Shown: piece by piece, positions 17,959 through 26,435 of the stretch
Numbering within the stretch: the first letter of the stretch is position 1
How the letters are laid out: the number at the start of each line of letters is the position of its first letter
Notes under the pieces: model-generated
The model's database searches: none
Seen by the model: only the letters and a program-made list of their open reading frames with translations
What the model was told of the DNA's origin: nothing
Translations under genes and position numbers: made by a program
NCBI GenBank assembly: GCA_021604725.1
Contig: BQJN01000016.1
Coordinates: 1 to 55,586 of the forward strand
Source: Lysobacteraceae bacterium
GTDB lineage: Bacteria > Pseudomonadota > Gammaproteobacteria > Xanthomonadales > BQJN01
Length of the DNA: 55,586 nucleotides
Direction of reading: 5' to 3'

Positions 17959-18675
17959 CTACTGGTCGTCCGACTCTACGTGCTTCTTGATGATCACGAT
18001 GTGTTTTTCAGTGCCACCATCACCGTCGACCATGACATCGACATCAACGTCTGCATCCCCACCCAGGCATTCGATCAGAACGTCCTCATCGTCGGCATCC
18101 ATGGTGTGAACGTCGATATCACAATCGTCAATCTCGATGATTTGCTCACCACTGCCATCGTCGATCAGCACCTTCTTGCGAATCATTACGCCTTCACCGT
18201 GCGTCACGTCGCCGTCATCGCTAATGAAAACAAACTCATTGCTGTCACCGTGCGCATGCACCTTTTCGCCATCGCCGACCACCATCATGCGGCGCTTGTG
18301 CACCTGACCGTCACCATGTTCCTTGTGAACGAACACATCATGATCCCCACCCTCACCGTCTTTCTCGATCCAAACGCGCTTGCCATGATGCTTTGGCACC
18401 GGCACATCGATGACCTTGCCATCAATTTCCAAAGCGAAGCCACCCTCGGTTCGACTGACGAATATCTCCTTGCCTGATTCGGTGACAAAGAAGTCGCCGC
18501 CGCCGACCTCCAGGTTTTCAATATTGACCGTCTCGGCAACACCGTCGTCGGTCTTCACCTTGAGCTTGATCTTTTCATGCACCTCAGTGTTGGCGGTGGT
18601 AATGGACGCGGACACAGCCAACGCAAGCACACCAGCGACACCAAGAATGGGATCTACAATTTTTCGAATGGACAT
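17959..18675 (-). CDS. Acidic, Asp/His-rich exported protein of unknown function
   Basis: 238 residues starting at the ATG at 18675, which begins a signal-like segment (VDPILGVAGVLALAVSASITTANT) and has a GGAG about 12 bases upstream. I do not recognise a family. The mature part is dominated by D, E, H, V and K with many HGD, DGD and DDxD groups (HKEHGDGQVH, EKVHAHGDSNE, GGDADVDVDVMVDGDGG), looks beta-strand rich, and has two cysteines (in DDCDID and IECLGG). The composition suggests binding of calcium or transition metals in the periplasm, but this is inference from composition alone. The antisense frame 17980-18477 is also open, a by-product of the biased codons. A longer frame to 18855 lacks support. 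Confidence 0.7.
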   Translation of the reverse strand: MSIRKIVDPILGVAGVLALAVSASITTANTEVHEKIKLKVKTDDGVAETVNIENLEVGGGDFFVTESGKEIFVSRTEGGFALEIDGKVIDVPVPKHHGKRVWIEKDGEGGDHDVFVHKEHGDGQVHKRRMMVVGDGEKVHAHGDSNEFVFISDDGDVTHGEGVMIRKKVLIDDGSGEQIIEIDDCDIDVHTMDADDEDVLIECLGGDADVDVDVMVDGDGGTEKHIVIIKKHVESDDQ

Positions 18676-18833
18676 GGTTCTATCAGACTCCTGCAGTTTT
18701 AAGAACATCTGAGTCGTCGCTGATGGCGGCGATCCCAGTATCAGCACCTTCCATGCAGGGACCGTGCCAACCTGAAGGCAACGGCAGTCACTGTTGGAAA
18801 CAGCCTCAAACATGCCTTGAGCATCAAACCATG

Positions 18834-18849
18834 TTCCCCATATGGGGAA
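18834..18849. promoter_or_regulatory. 16-bp perfect palindrome upstream of the acidic protein gene
   Basis: TTCCCCATATGGGGAA is a perfect dyad in the gap between the stop of the serine hydrolase gene (18897) and the acidic protein start (18675). A second imperfect dyad (GCATGCCTATATGCGC) follows directly. The spacing fits an operator for a dimeric regulator, but no clear promoter boxes were found beside it. Confidence 0.35.
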
Positions 18850-18896
18850 TCGCATGCCTATATGCGCTACCCAGATTTTCCCTAACCGCCGAGGCG

Positions 18897-20501
18897 TCAG
18901 TCCTTGTCTGCCCGCTGAATGCCGTTTTGGTGTAGCTCAACAGCCTCGACGACGCCCTCATCGTTCCGCACAAAATGCAGCTGCGCATCGACCGCCTTGT
19001 AGAAAAACTTGTCGTCACCGTAGGCAAAGACGGGCATTGGCGACTGCTTGCTCAACTGCGCGAAGAGCTGGCCTTCACGCGCGGTAATCGTGATCGTGAC
19101 AAACCAGTTCAGATCATAGTCACCGACATACTCATCAAGGGTTGTTGGGTCGATATCAACCGCAACAAAACGGTCCAATGCAAACTCATCGCCAACCCGC
19201 TTCGCCAGCATGTCTCGCCCACCTTGATGCAGGGTCACCGAAAGGACCTCGCCGTCGTCGCGCTGAAAACTTAAGCTTGCCTCAACGGCGCGATAGTCGA
19301 AGTGATCCTGCTCGTCAGCGGGGAAAACCGGGAATTTGCTTTGCCCGCTAAGCTGAGCATACAACTGCCCGCGCTTCTCGGTCACTTGGATCACCAGGCC
19401 TTGCTCGCCCATTTGATAGGTTCCAACAAGGTCACGCAGATCAGTTGCCGCCGGCCTGATCGGCTCGTTTTCATCGACGAAAAAGCGAAACCCGGCACGG
19501 GTCACAGCATCGTGAGCCGCCGATGCCGAAAGCACGATCACTGCCCTCTGACCCTCGACATCGATACCAACAAAACTCGAATAGCCGCCTGTTGCACCGT
19601 TGTGCCATAGAACAGATAGATCACCATCCGGACTATGCCTGAGAAGCCAGCCCAAACCCATCTCCGGATTGCCATGGGGCCGCTGCATTAGGTCAATCGC
19701 TGGCGCCAGTGCACTATCGCTTGGCTCCAGCTGGGCCTGAACGAACCTGGCCATATCGCGAGCTGTCGACCGAATGGCTCCGGCTCCGGCCAGCACGTTA
19801 AATTGCCAGTTCGGCATCCGCGCCCCTTCCCAATAGCCAGGGACAAGACGTCCTGCCTGAGCAGGCGACAGATCAAGTACTGTATCGCTCATCCCAAGCG
19901 GTTGCGTCAGTAGCTGTTCGAGGGCAGCTGAATAGTCAACCGTCATGGACTGAGCCACTGCCGTGCCGACCAGACCCATACCCAGGTTGGAATAGGCCAT
20001 CTGTTTGGAGCCCAATTCGTCGAAGTCCTCGAAAAACTCCAGCAAGGCATCAAGGTCATAATCGGCAAATGGATCCAAGGCGTCTGCTGGATCGAAATTG
20101 TCGGGCATTCTTGGCAGGCCGGAGCGATGTGTCAGCAACTCGACCAGTGAAATTGCCGCTACTTCTTCCTGATCGAAGTCTGCTTCCGGAAATACCTGGC
20201 CCAGGGTTGTATCCAGCGACAGGTTCCCGCGCTGTTGCAGTTCCAATGCCATTAATGCTGTGAATACCTTGCTCACAGACCCGATCTCATAAATGCTGAG
20301 ATCGCTTGGTGGCTGCGATGCGCCAGGGATCATGCCGAGATTGTGAAACTCGAGCTGCTTGCCATTCAAGAAAGCAACGCTCGCTGCACCGACATCTCCA
20401 CTTTCCACCAGACTCGTCATGTCCGCCAACGTGTGCAGTTCGGTGCTTAATCCCACTTGTGACGAACAAAGCAACGCCGCCGCCAGTACTCGCTTGATCA
20501 T
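18897..20501 (-). CDS. Exported serine hydrolase, class C beta-lactamase/PBP4-like family
   Basis: 534 residues with a signal peptide (MIKRVLAAALLCSSQVGLS). The acyl-serine motif SxxK is Ser75-Val-Ser-Lys78 in YEIGSVSKVF, the second motif YxN is Tyr170-Ser-Asn172, and the third-motif equivalent reads HNGATGGYSSFVG. After the ~340-residue catalytic domain come two related beta-rich C-terminal domains (LVGTYQMGEQGLVIQVTEKRG and YVGDYDLNWFVTITITAREG), as in esterase or peptidase members of the family. It is therefore more likely a D-amino-acid peptidase or esterase than an antibiotic-degrading enzyme. The ATG at 20501 is directly at the signal peptide. It is divergent from the DUF6502 gene across a 226-bp AT-rich gap. 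Confidence 0.87.
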   Translation of the reverse strand: MIKRVLAAALLCSSQVGLSTELHTLADMTSLVESGDVGAASVAFLNGKQLEFHNLGMIPGASQPPSDLSIYEIGSVSKVFTALMALELQQRGNLSLDTTLGQVFPEADFDQEEVAAISLVELLTHRSGLPRMPDNFDPADALDPFADYDLDALLEFFEDFDELGSKQMAYSNLGMGLVGTAVAQSMTVDYSAALEQLLTQPLGMSDTVLDLSPAQAGRLVPGYWEGARMPNWQFNVLAGAGAIRSTARDMARFVQAQLEPSDSALAPAIDLMQRPHGNPEMGLGWLLRHSPDGDLSVLWHNGATGGYSSFVGIDVEGQRAVIVLSASAAHDAVTRAGFRFFVDENEPIRPAATDLRDLVGTYQMGEQGLVIQVTEKRGQLYAQLSGQSKFPVFPADEQDHFDYRAVEASLSFQRDDGEVLSVTLHQGGRDMLAKRVGDEFALDRFVAVDIDPTTLDEYVGDYDLNWFVTITITAREGQLFAQLSKQSPMPVFAYGDDKFFYKAVDAQLHFVRNDEGVVEAVELHQNGIQRADKD

Positions 20502-20662
20502 CGATGCCCCATAGATTTTCAGATTCGTCTCCGAATGTTAACCGCCTATCGCCACTGGACCCAATCACGCAGACTCATAGACTTCGCTAAAAAAACCGGA
20601 GCAATCACGAAATGGAATATTTATTTCATTTTCGTAGCAACAAAATGATTTCAAGGCATGTG

Positions 20663-20692
20663 TTGACATTTGTTTGTAATTTTTATTACAAT
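20663..20692 (+). promoter_or_regulatory. Sigma-70-type promoter with an overlapping palindrome before the DUF6502 gene
   Basis: TTGACA (20663-20668) and TACAAT (20687-20692) are separated by 18 bp. The spacer and -10 box contain an inverted repeat, TTGTAAT-4 bp-ATTACAA (20674-20691). The start codon follows at 20728. The surrounding 120 bp are much more AT-rich than the window. A dyad overlapping the -10 is a typical repressor site, and the downstream protein has a winged-helix-like N-terminus, so autoregulation is plausible (inference). Confidence 0.65.
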
Positions 20693-20727
20693 TGCTCGCA
20701 ACAGTAATCTTGAGACTCCAAGCAGCA

Positions 20728-21555
20728 ATGAACAACGTCCTGTCCGCCATGATCATTCGGGTCCTCCGCCCCCTGGTGCGGATCCTGTTAAAGCAGGACG
20801 TTTCGTTTCGCCAATTCGCGGAACTGGCTCGGTGGGTCTACGTTGACGTTGCGCAAGAGTTTGGTATCGATGGCAAGCCGCCCACCAAGTCACGCATCTC
20901 CGTTATCACCGGCCTTAGCCGGGTAGAAGTGGCTCGACTGCAGGAAAGCTCGCCCGAACAAGACACCATTGTCAATCAACACTGGCACCGTGCCGGCCGC
21001 GTCCTTAGTGCCTGGGCAAATGAGCCCGAGTACCAGGACCGCTACGGTCAGCCGCGCGTTATTCCGATAGAAGGTGACACCCTGTCATTCGAGCACCTGG
21101 TTGCCCAGCACAGTGGCGGAACGACGGTCAAATCTGTACTAGATGAAGTCCTTCGCGTTGCAGCGGTTGAACGCTTGGACGACGGCCAGCTGCGACTGCT
21201 ACGGCCATTCTATCTGACTGAAACCAGCAGCGGTGACGAGCAGAACTTGCACGTGCTTGGGCTGTCTACAGAATCCCTGATCAACACGATTGGCCACAAC
21301 ATTGAGCCAGATCAGGATGAACCATTTTTTCAAAGGTTGGTATTGGACGATGGCTTCGACCCATCTGTATTGCCAACCTTGCGCGCGCAGCTTCGGCGGC
21401 GCGGACAAACACTGGCCAATGAAGTTGATGGCTTCCTGGCTGGCATTAAAACAGTTGCAGCAGAAAAAGCTGACAACGTTAGGGGTTCGGCCCGTGTAGG
21501 CATGGGCATTTACTACTTTGAATCGCCGGTGGATCAGCCGGACCAACCCGAATAG
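20728..21555 (+). CDS. DUF6502 family protein
   Basis: 275 residues from the ATG at 20728; the frame is open back to 20692, but that codon lies in the -10 box. The N-terminus (MNNVLSAMIIRVLRPLVRILLKQDVSFRQFAELAR) is the conserved start of this family of unknown function. A helix-turn-helix-like segment follows (SRISVITGLSRVEVARL) and then a mixed alpha-beta C-terminal part. There is no signal peptide. The gene is 15 bp upstream of an exported DUF5666 protein and almost certainly co-transcribed; the pairing of these two families recurs in proteobacteria, as I recall. The likely role is regulatory, on the basis of the DNA-binding-like segment and the palindromic promoter, but this is not proven. 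Confidence 0.8.
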   Translation: MNNVLSAMIIRVLRPLVRILLKQDVSFRQFAELARWVYVDVAQEFGIDGKPPTKSRISVITGLSRVEVARLQESSPEQDTIVNQHWHRAGRVLSAWANEPEYQDRYGQPRVIPIEGDTLSFEHLVAQHSGGTTVKSVLDEVLRVAAVERLDDGQLRLLRPFYLTETSSGDEQNLHVLGLSTESLINTIGHNIEPDQDEPFFQRLVLDDGFDPSVLPTLRAQLRRRGQTLANEVDGFLAGIKTVAAEKADNVRGSARVGMGIYYFESPVDQPDQPE

Positions 21556-21570
21556 TCCCGAGGAAACATT

Positions 21571-23046
21571 ATGAAACTCTATTCAAAAACAACAGCCATG
21601 GTGCTCGCAATGTCGGTTGCGTCTGGTGCCATAGGTCAACAAGTCATCATGAACGATGACCGCATCTTCGACATCGACGAGGACACCGTAATCACCCGCA
21701 ACGGCGAGGTGATTACCCCGACCCTTATGGTGCAGGTCGGAACCGGTTATGTCGCTGAAGTACAAGTGGGAACCGGAACGCCGGACATGACGCGTGGAAC
21801 GCTTGATGCGATCCAGTTTGATGATCGCCTGGCCGGCCCAATCACGTCGCTAGATCCTTTGATGGTCTTCAATACCGCGGTGATCGTCACCGGTGATACC
21901 TTGCTGGTCAACATCCCTGGAGATGATCTGGCAAATCTGATGTTGGGCGATGAACTGCTGATATCTGGTTTGTCGGACGTTGACTCTTCAGTATTGGCGG
22001 CTCGTTTGGAACTGGCAGACGAACCGCTGACCACCTGGCGCATTGAGGGTTACGCCGAGAACGCCACTGCCACAACGTTTTCGATCTCGACCCAGCCTAT
22101 CGATTACTCAGCGGCATTCGTCACCGAATGCACCGGCGATGTCGTGGCAAATGGTGACTTTGCTGAGGTAGAGGCCACCCCGGACCCACTGTTCACTCCG
22201 GGGACGACGATCATCGCTACCGAAGTCGATTGTGATCTGGACCGGCTTGACGGTGATGGCAACGCCGTTGTCGAAGGCCTTATCACCAGCTTGATTGATG
22301 AAAACAACTTCATCGTCGCAGAACAAATGGTACAAACCAACGCATCAACCAGCTACGTCAACGGAACCGCTGACGATCTGGAGGTCGGTGCTCGCGTTGA
22401 GGTCGAAGGTACGCTGGATGACCTGACCGATGTACTGACCGCTGACAAGGTCAAGTTCCGCCACATTGAAGTGCGCTTTGAAGCCCCGATGGGTCCAGGC
22501 GACGTGGTACCAGGCGAGTCAGTCACGATAATGCAAAACACCCTGGTCCTGACGGCGCAGACCCGCGATGAAGACGGTATTGGCGCTGGCGGGCTGGCTG
22601 AAGAGATTCAGGTGGAAGTCCGAGGCTTCATGGACCTCGATGGCAACCTGTACGCGACTCGTGTTCGAGAACGCGGCGACGCTGACCTGACCGAAACCGA
22701 AGCCCGTGGCCCGGCAAGCAACATTGCAGATCCCAACTTCGAGATCCTCGGCATCGCCATCGACAGCAGTTTCTCAGCCTTCCAGGACGCGTTCGGGATG
22801 CCGATTACCGCAGAAGAGTTTTTCGCTCTGATCGTCGAAGGCACACCGGTCAGCATTGAAGACGCAACCTATGACCCAGTGAACAACAGCATGGTAGGCG
22901 GCGTCATCGCCATCGAAGATGAAATGGACGACACCACCAGCAGCACGCAGGCTGCGACCAAGGGCGGCGTTTCACCTTTCGGTCAAGGCATTGGCACGAT
23001 TACCGGGATTCAACCGGATGCGATTTTCAGCAGCAGCTTTGAGTAG
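21571..23046 (+). CDS. Exported DUF5666-domain protein
   Basis: 491 residues with a signal peptide (MKLYSKTTAMVLAMSVASGAIGQ). The body is a series of small beta-barrel repeats of DUF5666 type, with recurring patterns like VVEGLITSLIDENNFIVAEQ, LEVGARVEVEGTLDD and IQVEVRGFMDLDGNLYATRVRER. The protein is strongly acidic and nearly cysteine-free. It ends in IFSSSFE, resembling the iFxxGFE C-terminal tail seen on many exported proteins of Xanthomonadales-like bacteria. Function is unknown; the repeats resemble OB-like folds. It follows the DUF6502 gene after 15 bp and is closed by an intrinsic terminator at 23082. Confidence 0.82.
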   Translation: MKLYSKTTAMVLAMSVASGAIGQQVIMNDDRIFDIDEDTVITRNGEVITPTLMVQVGTGYVAEVQVGTGTPDMTRGTLDAIQFDDRLAGPITSLDPLMVFNTAVIVTGDTLLVNIPGDDLANLMLGDELLISGLSDVDSSVLAARLELADEPLTTWRIEGYAENATATTFSISTQPIDYSAAFVTECTGDVVANGDFAEVEATPDPLFTPGTTIIATEVDCDLDRLDGDGNAVVEGLITSLIDENNFIVAEQMVQTNASTSYVNGTADDLEVGARVEVEGTLDDLTDVLTADKVKFRHIEVRFEAPMGPGDVVPGESVTIMQNTLVLTAQTRDEDGIGAGGLAEEIQVEVRGFMDLDGNLYATRVRERGDADLTETEARGPASNIADPNFEILGIAIDSSFSAFQDAFGMPITAEEFFALIVEGTPVSIEDATYDPVNNSMVGGVIAIEDEMDDTTSSTQAATKGGVSPFGQGIGTITGIQPDAIFSSSFE

Positions 23047-23081
23047 AACCCCTTCCCCGTGATCGATCATCACGGACTTGC

Positions 23082-23110
23082 GCGGCCCCCTCGAGGGGCC
23101 GCATTTTTTT
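23082..23110 (+). terminator. Intrinsic terminator after the DUF5666 gene
   Basis: A perfect 8-bp stem GCGGCCCC/GGGGCCGC with loop CTCGA, followed by ATTTTTTT. It lies 36 bp after the DUF5666 stop and just before the end of the convergent peptide-importer operon. Confidence 0.92.
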
Positions 23111-23123
23111 GGGCCGGGGATTG

Positions 23124-24647
23124 TCAACCACAGTCTGCCGCGAGCAGTGCCTGCGTCAACGGGTGCGAGGGTGCCGCCAGTACACCTGCTGTTTCGCCCA
23201 GCTCCACAACCCTGCCAGCATCCATCACCAACACCCGATCACTAACCTTGGTCACCGAACTGAGGTCATGAGAAATCAAGATCAGTGCCATGCGGTGCTG
23301 CACCTGAATCTGCGCTAACAGCCGCAACGCAGCTTGCCGCGTGTCATCATCAAGGGCTGCCACCGGCTCGTCAGCTATCAGGACACGAGGTTCAAGGCAG
23401 ATCGCTCTGGCAATTGCGATTCGTTGTTGTTGCCCGCCCGATAGCTGATGCGGGTACCGGTCAAAAAGTTCGGTAGACAGGCCTACACGCGCCAGCCACT
23501 TTGCCACTTCATCTTTGACCTGGGACCGTGAAACCGTGGTGTGCAGCAGCATGGGCTCCGCGATCAATTTCATCACCGTTTTTGTTGGGCTAAGGGAGAG
23601 CGCCGGGTTCTGGAAAACCAACTGCGCCATCCGCGCCCTCTGTCTTCGACTGGGCCGTTCGAGCGCTCCGCCCCACTGAATACGCCCGCCACTTGCCGGA
23701 TGCAAACCGACCAGAACGCGAGCCAAGGTCGACTTGCCACACCCCGAAGGCCCTACAACAGCCAGCGTTTCACCCGCCGACAACTCGAAGGTGATACCAG
23801 CCAAAGCCGCAGAACCTCGGTTTCCCTTACTACTACCGTTGGCGCGGTGCCGTGCCACCACGCCATGGCATCGCAGAACCGGCGAGTTACCATCGCTTGC
23901 AGCTGGTTTTCGATATTTCGGGCCGCCGGGCAGCTCGCCTTCCGATACCGCCTGATTGACAGTCAAGCGTCCTGCGTCCATCACCATGGAGCGATCACAC
24001 CAGCGACCGATCAAGCGCCTGTCATGGCTGATCAGAACGATTGCACTCCCTTGCTGACGAAGCACATCCAGCGCCTGCATTACCGCTTGCTGACTGAGGG
24101 TATCCAGGGCTGATGTCGGCTCGTCGGCAATCAACACCGCCGGCGAAATCACCATGGCCATGCAAATCGCTATGCGTTGGCACTGTCCGCCGGATAACTG
24201 GAATGGATACCGTTGCAAAAGCGCGTCTGGCAACTGCAAAGAGCTCAATGCAGACTGCACTTGCGACTGCCTGCTACCGCGGGGCAAATGACGCTGCGCC
24301 ACCTCACGCAGCTGGCTACCGACGGTTCGGACGGGATTGAGCGCCGCTACCGGGTCCTGAAAAATTCCGGCAATGCATCGGCCATCTCGCTGTGCTGCCG
24401 GCTGGCCAAGCAATTGTCCGCCATTCAGTTCTATTGACCCGCTCACCGAGGCTTGTTTGCCGTCGTCGATCAAGCCCAAAAGAGCCAATGCCAGCGTCGA
24501 CTTGCCCGAGCCGGACGGCCCCGACAAACCGACGAACTCACCGGCAGCTACCGAGAAGTCGATAGCATCGAGCAAGCGACGGCCAGAAGCGCCACGGTGT
24601 CTGAGCGTGACCGTTAAGTCCCTAACCTCCAGGATTGAATCGCTCAT
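23124..24647 (-). CDS. Oligopeptide ABC importer, fused double ATPase subunit (YejF/DppDF-like)
   Basis: 507 residues with two complete ABC cassettes. Cassette 1: Walker A GPSGSGKST, signature LSGGQCQRIAI, Walker B VLIADEPTSALD. Cassette 2: Walker A GPSGCGKST, signature LSGGQQQRIAIARA, Walker B VLIADEPVAALDDD. Fusion of the two ATPases of a peptide/nickel-type importer is known from YejF and relatives. The start is the ATG at 24647, four bases into the end of the permease gene; the longer frame to 24818 is only permease antisense overlap. It is the last gene of a four-gene minus-strand operon and supplies energy for peptide uptake. Confidence 0.93.
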   Translation of the reverse strand: MSDSILEVRDLTVTLRHRGASGRRLLDAIDFSVAAGEFVGLSGPSGSGKSTLALALLGLIDDGKQASVSGSIELNGGQLLGQPAAQRDGRCIAGIFQDPVAALNPVRTVGSQLREVAQRHLPRGSRQSQVQSALSSLQLPDALLQRYPFQLSGGQCQRIAICMAMVISPAVLIADEPTSALDTLSQQAVMQALDVLRQQGSAIVLISHDRRLIGRWCDRSMVMDAGRLTVNQAVSEGELPGGPKYRKPAASDGNSPVLRCHGVVARHRANGSSKGNRGSAALAGITFELSAGETLAVVGPSGCGKSTLARVLVGLHPASGGRIQWGGALERPSRRQRARMAQLVFQNPALSLSPTKTVMKLIAEPMLLHTTVSRSQVKDEVAKWLARVGLSTELFDRYPHQLSGGQQQRIAIARAICLEPRVLIADEPVAALDDDTRQAALRLLAQIQVQHRMALILISHDLSSVTKVSDRVLVMDAGRVVELGETAGVLAAPSHPLTQALLAADCG

Positions 24648-25471
24648 GCCTGCATCGGGCCCGACGCCCTTGAATCTCCGGCGCGCCTGCTTTGGAAAAA
24701 GTCGGCCAACGAACCCAATACAAATACCAGCCCAAACAACGGGATGGAGGCGGCCAGGAAGTTGTTGAAACGCCCGGAAGCCACTTCCTGCGTTGACTCG
24801 GCGATCATCACGCCCCAACTCACCGAAGCCTGTGATCCAATGCCGAGGAAACTGAGCACGACCTCAGCCTTTAGCGCCGCAACCATCACTAAAAGGCCCT
24901 GTGCCATCAATAAATGCCAGGTATTGGGCAGAATGTGCCGGAGGATGATCAAAACTGGCGACACGCCAATAATTTGCGCCGACTCTACGTAGGGCATGGT
25001 TCGAAGCTTTTGGGTCTCGGCTCGAACAAGGCGAGCGACGGGCACCCAAAGGGTCAAAATCATTGCCAAAGCCACTGCAATGAATTGTGCTCCCAGTGCG
25101 TATGCGATTGCGGCGGCCAATAAAACGAAGGGAATGGCATCTATCACACCCATCAACCAAAGCAATATCCGATCAGGCCAACGGCCGCGCCAGTAGCCCG
25201 CACAAGCGCCAGCCAGGGCACCCGCCATTGTCGCCAGGCCACCAACCATCAATCCGGTTTGCAGCGCCGTGGCCACTGAGGTCAGCGACCGCGCAAAAAT
25301 GTCTTGGCCAATCAAGTTGGTCCCAAGCCAATAATCAGAGCTGATACCTCCCCATTTCGGGCCGCCCGCGAGGTCGTAGTTTTGTCCCCACAACCCACAC
25401 CACACACCCACCGCAATGGCCACGTAGGTGCCGAGTATCGACCAGCACAATTGCGCCGCCCAGCGACTCAC
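24644..25471 (-). CDS. Oligopeptide ABC importer permease (DppC/OppC type)
   Basis: 275 residues with an N-terminal membrane segment (AAQLCWSILGTYVAIAVGVW) and five further hydrophobic spans. The periplasmic loop GTNLIGQDIFARSLTSVATAL is diagnostic of the DppC/OppC branch, and the EAA-like cytoplasmic loop reads YVESAQIIGVSPVLIILRHILPN. I chose the GTG at 25471, whose GTGA overlaps the stop of the upstream permease gene; the frame extends to 25501 but that would overlap more. Its own stop overlaps the ATPase start by four bases, indicating translational coupling. Confidence 0.9.
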   Translation of the reverse strand: MSRWAAQLCWSILGTYVAIAVGVWCGLWGQNYDLAGGPKWGGISSDYWLGTNLIGQDIFARSLTSVATALQTGLMVGGLATMAGALAGACAGYWRGRWPDRILLWLMGVIDAIPFVLLAAAIAYALGAQFIAVALAMILTLWVPVARLVRAETQKLRTMPYVESAQIIGVSPVLIILRHILPNTWHLLMAQGLLVMVAALKAEVVLSFLGIGSQASVSWGVMIAESTQEVASGRFNNFLAASIPLFGLVFVLGSLADFFQSRRAGDSRASGPMQA

Positions 25472-26418
25472 GTTTGCACCCTTAGCCGGGGATCGACCCA
25501 ACGATATAGCGCATCAGCGAGATTTTGAACCAGCACCAACGCGACGCCGCTGAAGGTGACGATGGCCAGCAACACAGGCTGGTCACCGTTGGTGATCGCA
25601 TCAAAAGACACCTTGCCAATGCCCGGGATGCCAAAGTAGGACTCCAGCAACAGGCTGCCACTGACCAGCAACAGGGGAACTGAAAACACGACGCGAGTGA
25701 TAATCGGAAGCAGACAATTGGGCAGAACGTGGCGAAACAGCACAACCACCGGTCCGGCACCAAACGCGCGGGCGGTCCGTACATAGTCTTGCCCCATTTC
25801 CTCGCAAATAACGGCACGATAGATTCGAATGTGATAACCCACCGACACCAGCACCAGGGCCAGTGTCGGCATCGCAATGTGTCTCAAATAATCGATGACC
25901 GAATCGGTGCTCCAACCGCGCACGGGGAACCAGCCGCTGTCGCCACTAGACGACAACCACCATTGCAAGGCAATGATAACGACCACGGTACTTGTGCTCA
26001 TGCTTACCATCGAGGCCATGCTGATCAAACGGTCCGGCCACCGGCCCTGATATTGGGCGGAAAGCATCGACAGCAGCAACGCCAAGGCGTGCCCCAGCAC
26101 AAACCCGGGAAGCAGCAAGGCCAGGGAGATCATCGACGTGCGAGCCAGCAGACTGCTGACTGCCTCGCCGCTGGACTGCGCATAACCGAGGTCAAGAACG
26201 AGCATACGCTTGAGAAAGTCGAGATAGCGTTCTGCGAAATTTTGATCGTAACCGAGTTGCTGGTGAACGCTGGCGATTTGTTCCGGCGTCGGATTCTTGC
26301 CCAACAGACTGTAGGTTTGGTCGGGGCCAAAATAGACCAGCAAGGAAAAACTGAGCAACGTGACACCAATCATCAGCGCCACCGCATTGAGTGACTGCTT
26401 CAGAAGGTAGTCACGCAT
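25468..26418 (-). CDS. Oligopeptide ABC importer permease (DppB/OppB type)
   Basis: 316 residues starting MRDYLLKQSLNAVALMIGVTLLSFSLLVYF, the standard first membrane helix of DppB-type permeases. The segment LDLGYAQSSGEAVSSLL is the conserved loop before the core, and the EAA motif region reads YVRTARAFGAGPVVVLFRHVLPN. The C-terminal helices end with LADALYRWVDPRLRV. It pairs with the next gene to form the channel. The start follows the binding-protein gene stop by 17 bp. Confidence 0.92.
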   Translation of the reverse strand: MRDYLLKQSLNAVALMIGVTLLSFSLLVYFGPDQTYSLLGKNPTPEQIASVHQQLGYDQNFAERYLDFLKRMLVLDLGYAQSSGEAVSSLLARTSMISLALLLPGFVLGHALALLLSMLSAQYQGRWPDRLISMASMVSMSTSTVVVIIALQWWLSSSGDSGWFPVRGWSTDSVIDYLRHIAMPTLALVLVSVGYHIRIYRAVICEEMGQDYVRTARAFGAGPVVVLFRHVLPNCLLPIITRVVFSVPLLLVSGSLLLESYFGIPGIGKVSFDAITNGDQPVLLAIVTFSGVALVLVQNLADALYRWVDPRLRVQT

Positions 26419-26435
26419 GACTGGGCTGAGTCTTT

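Noticed and set aside
17980..18477. A 165-codon open frame opposite the acidic protein
   Set aside because: Explained by the strongly biased Asp/His/Val codons of the sense gene, which has a signal peptide and a plausible ribosome-binding site.
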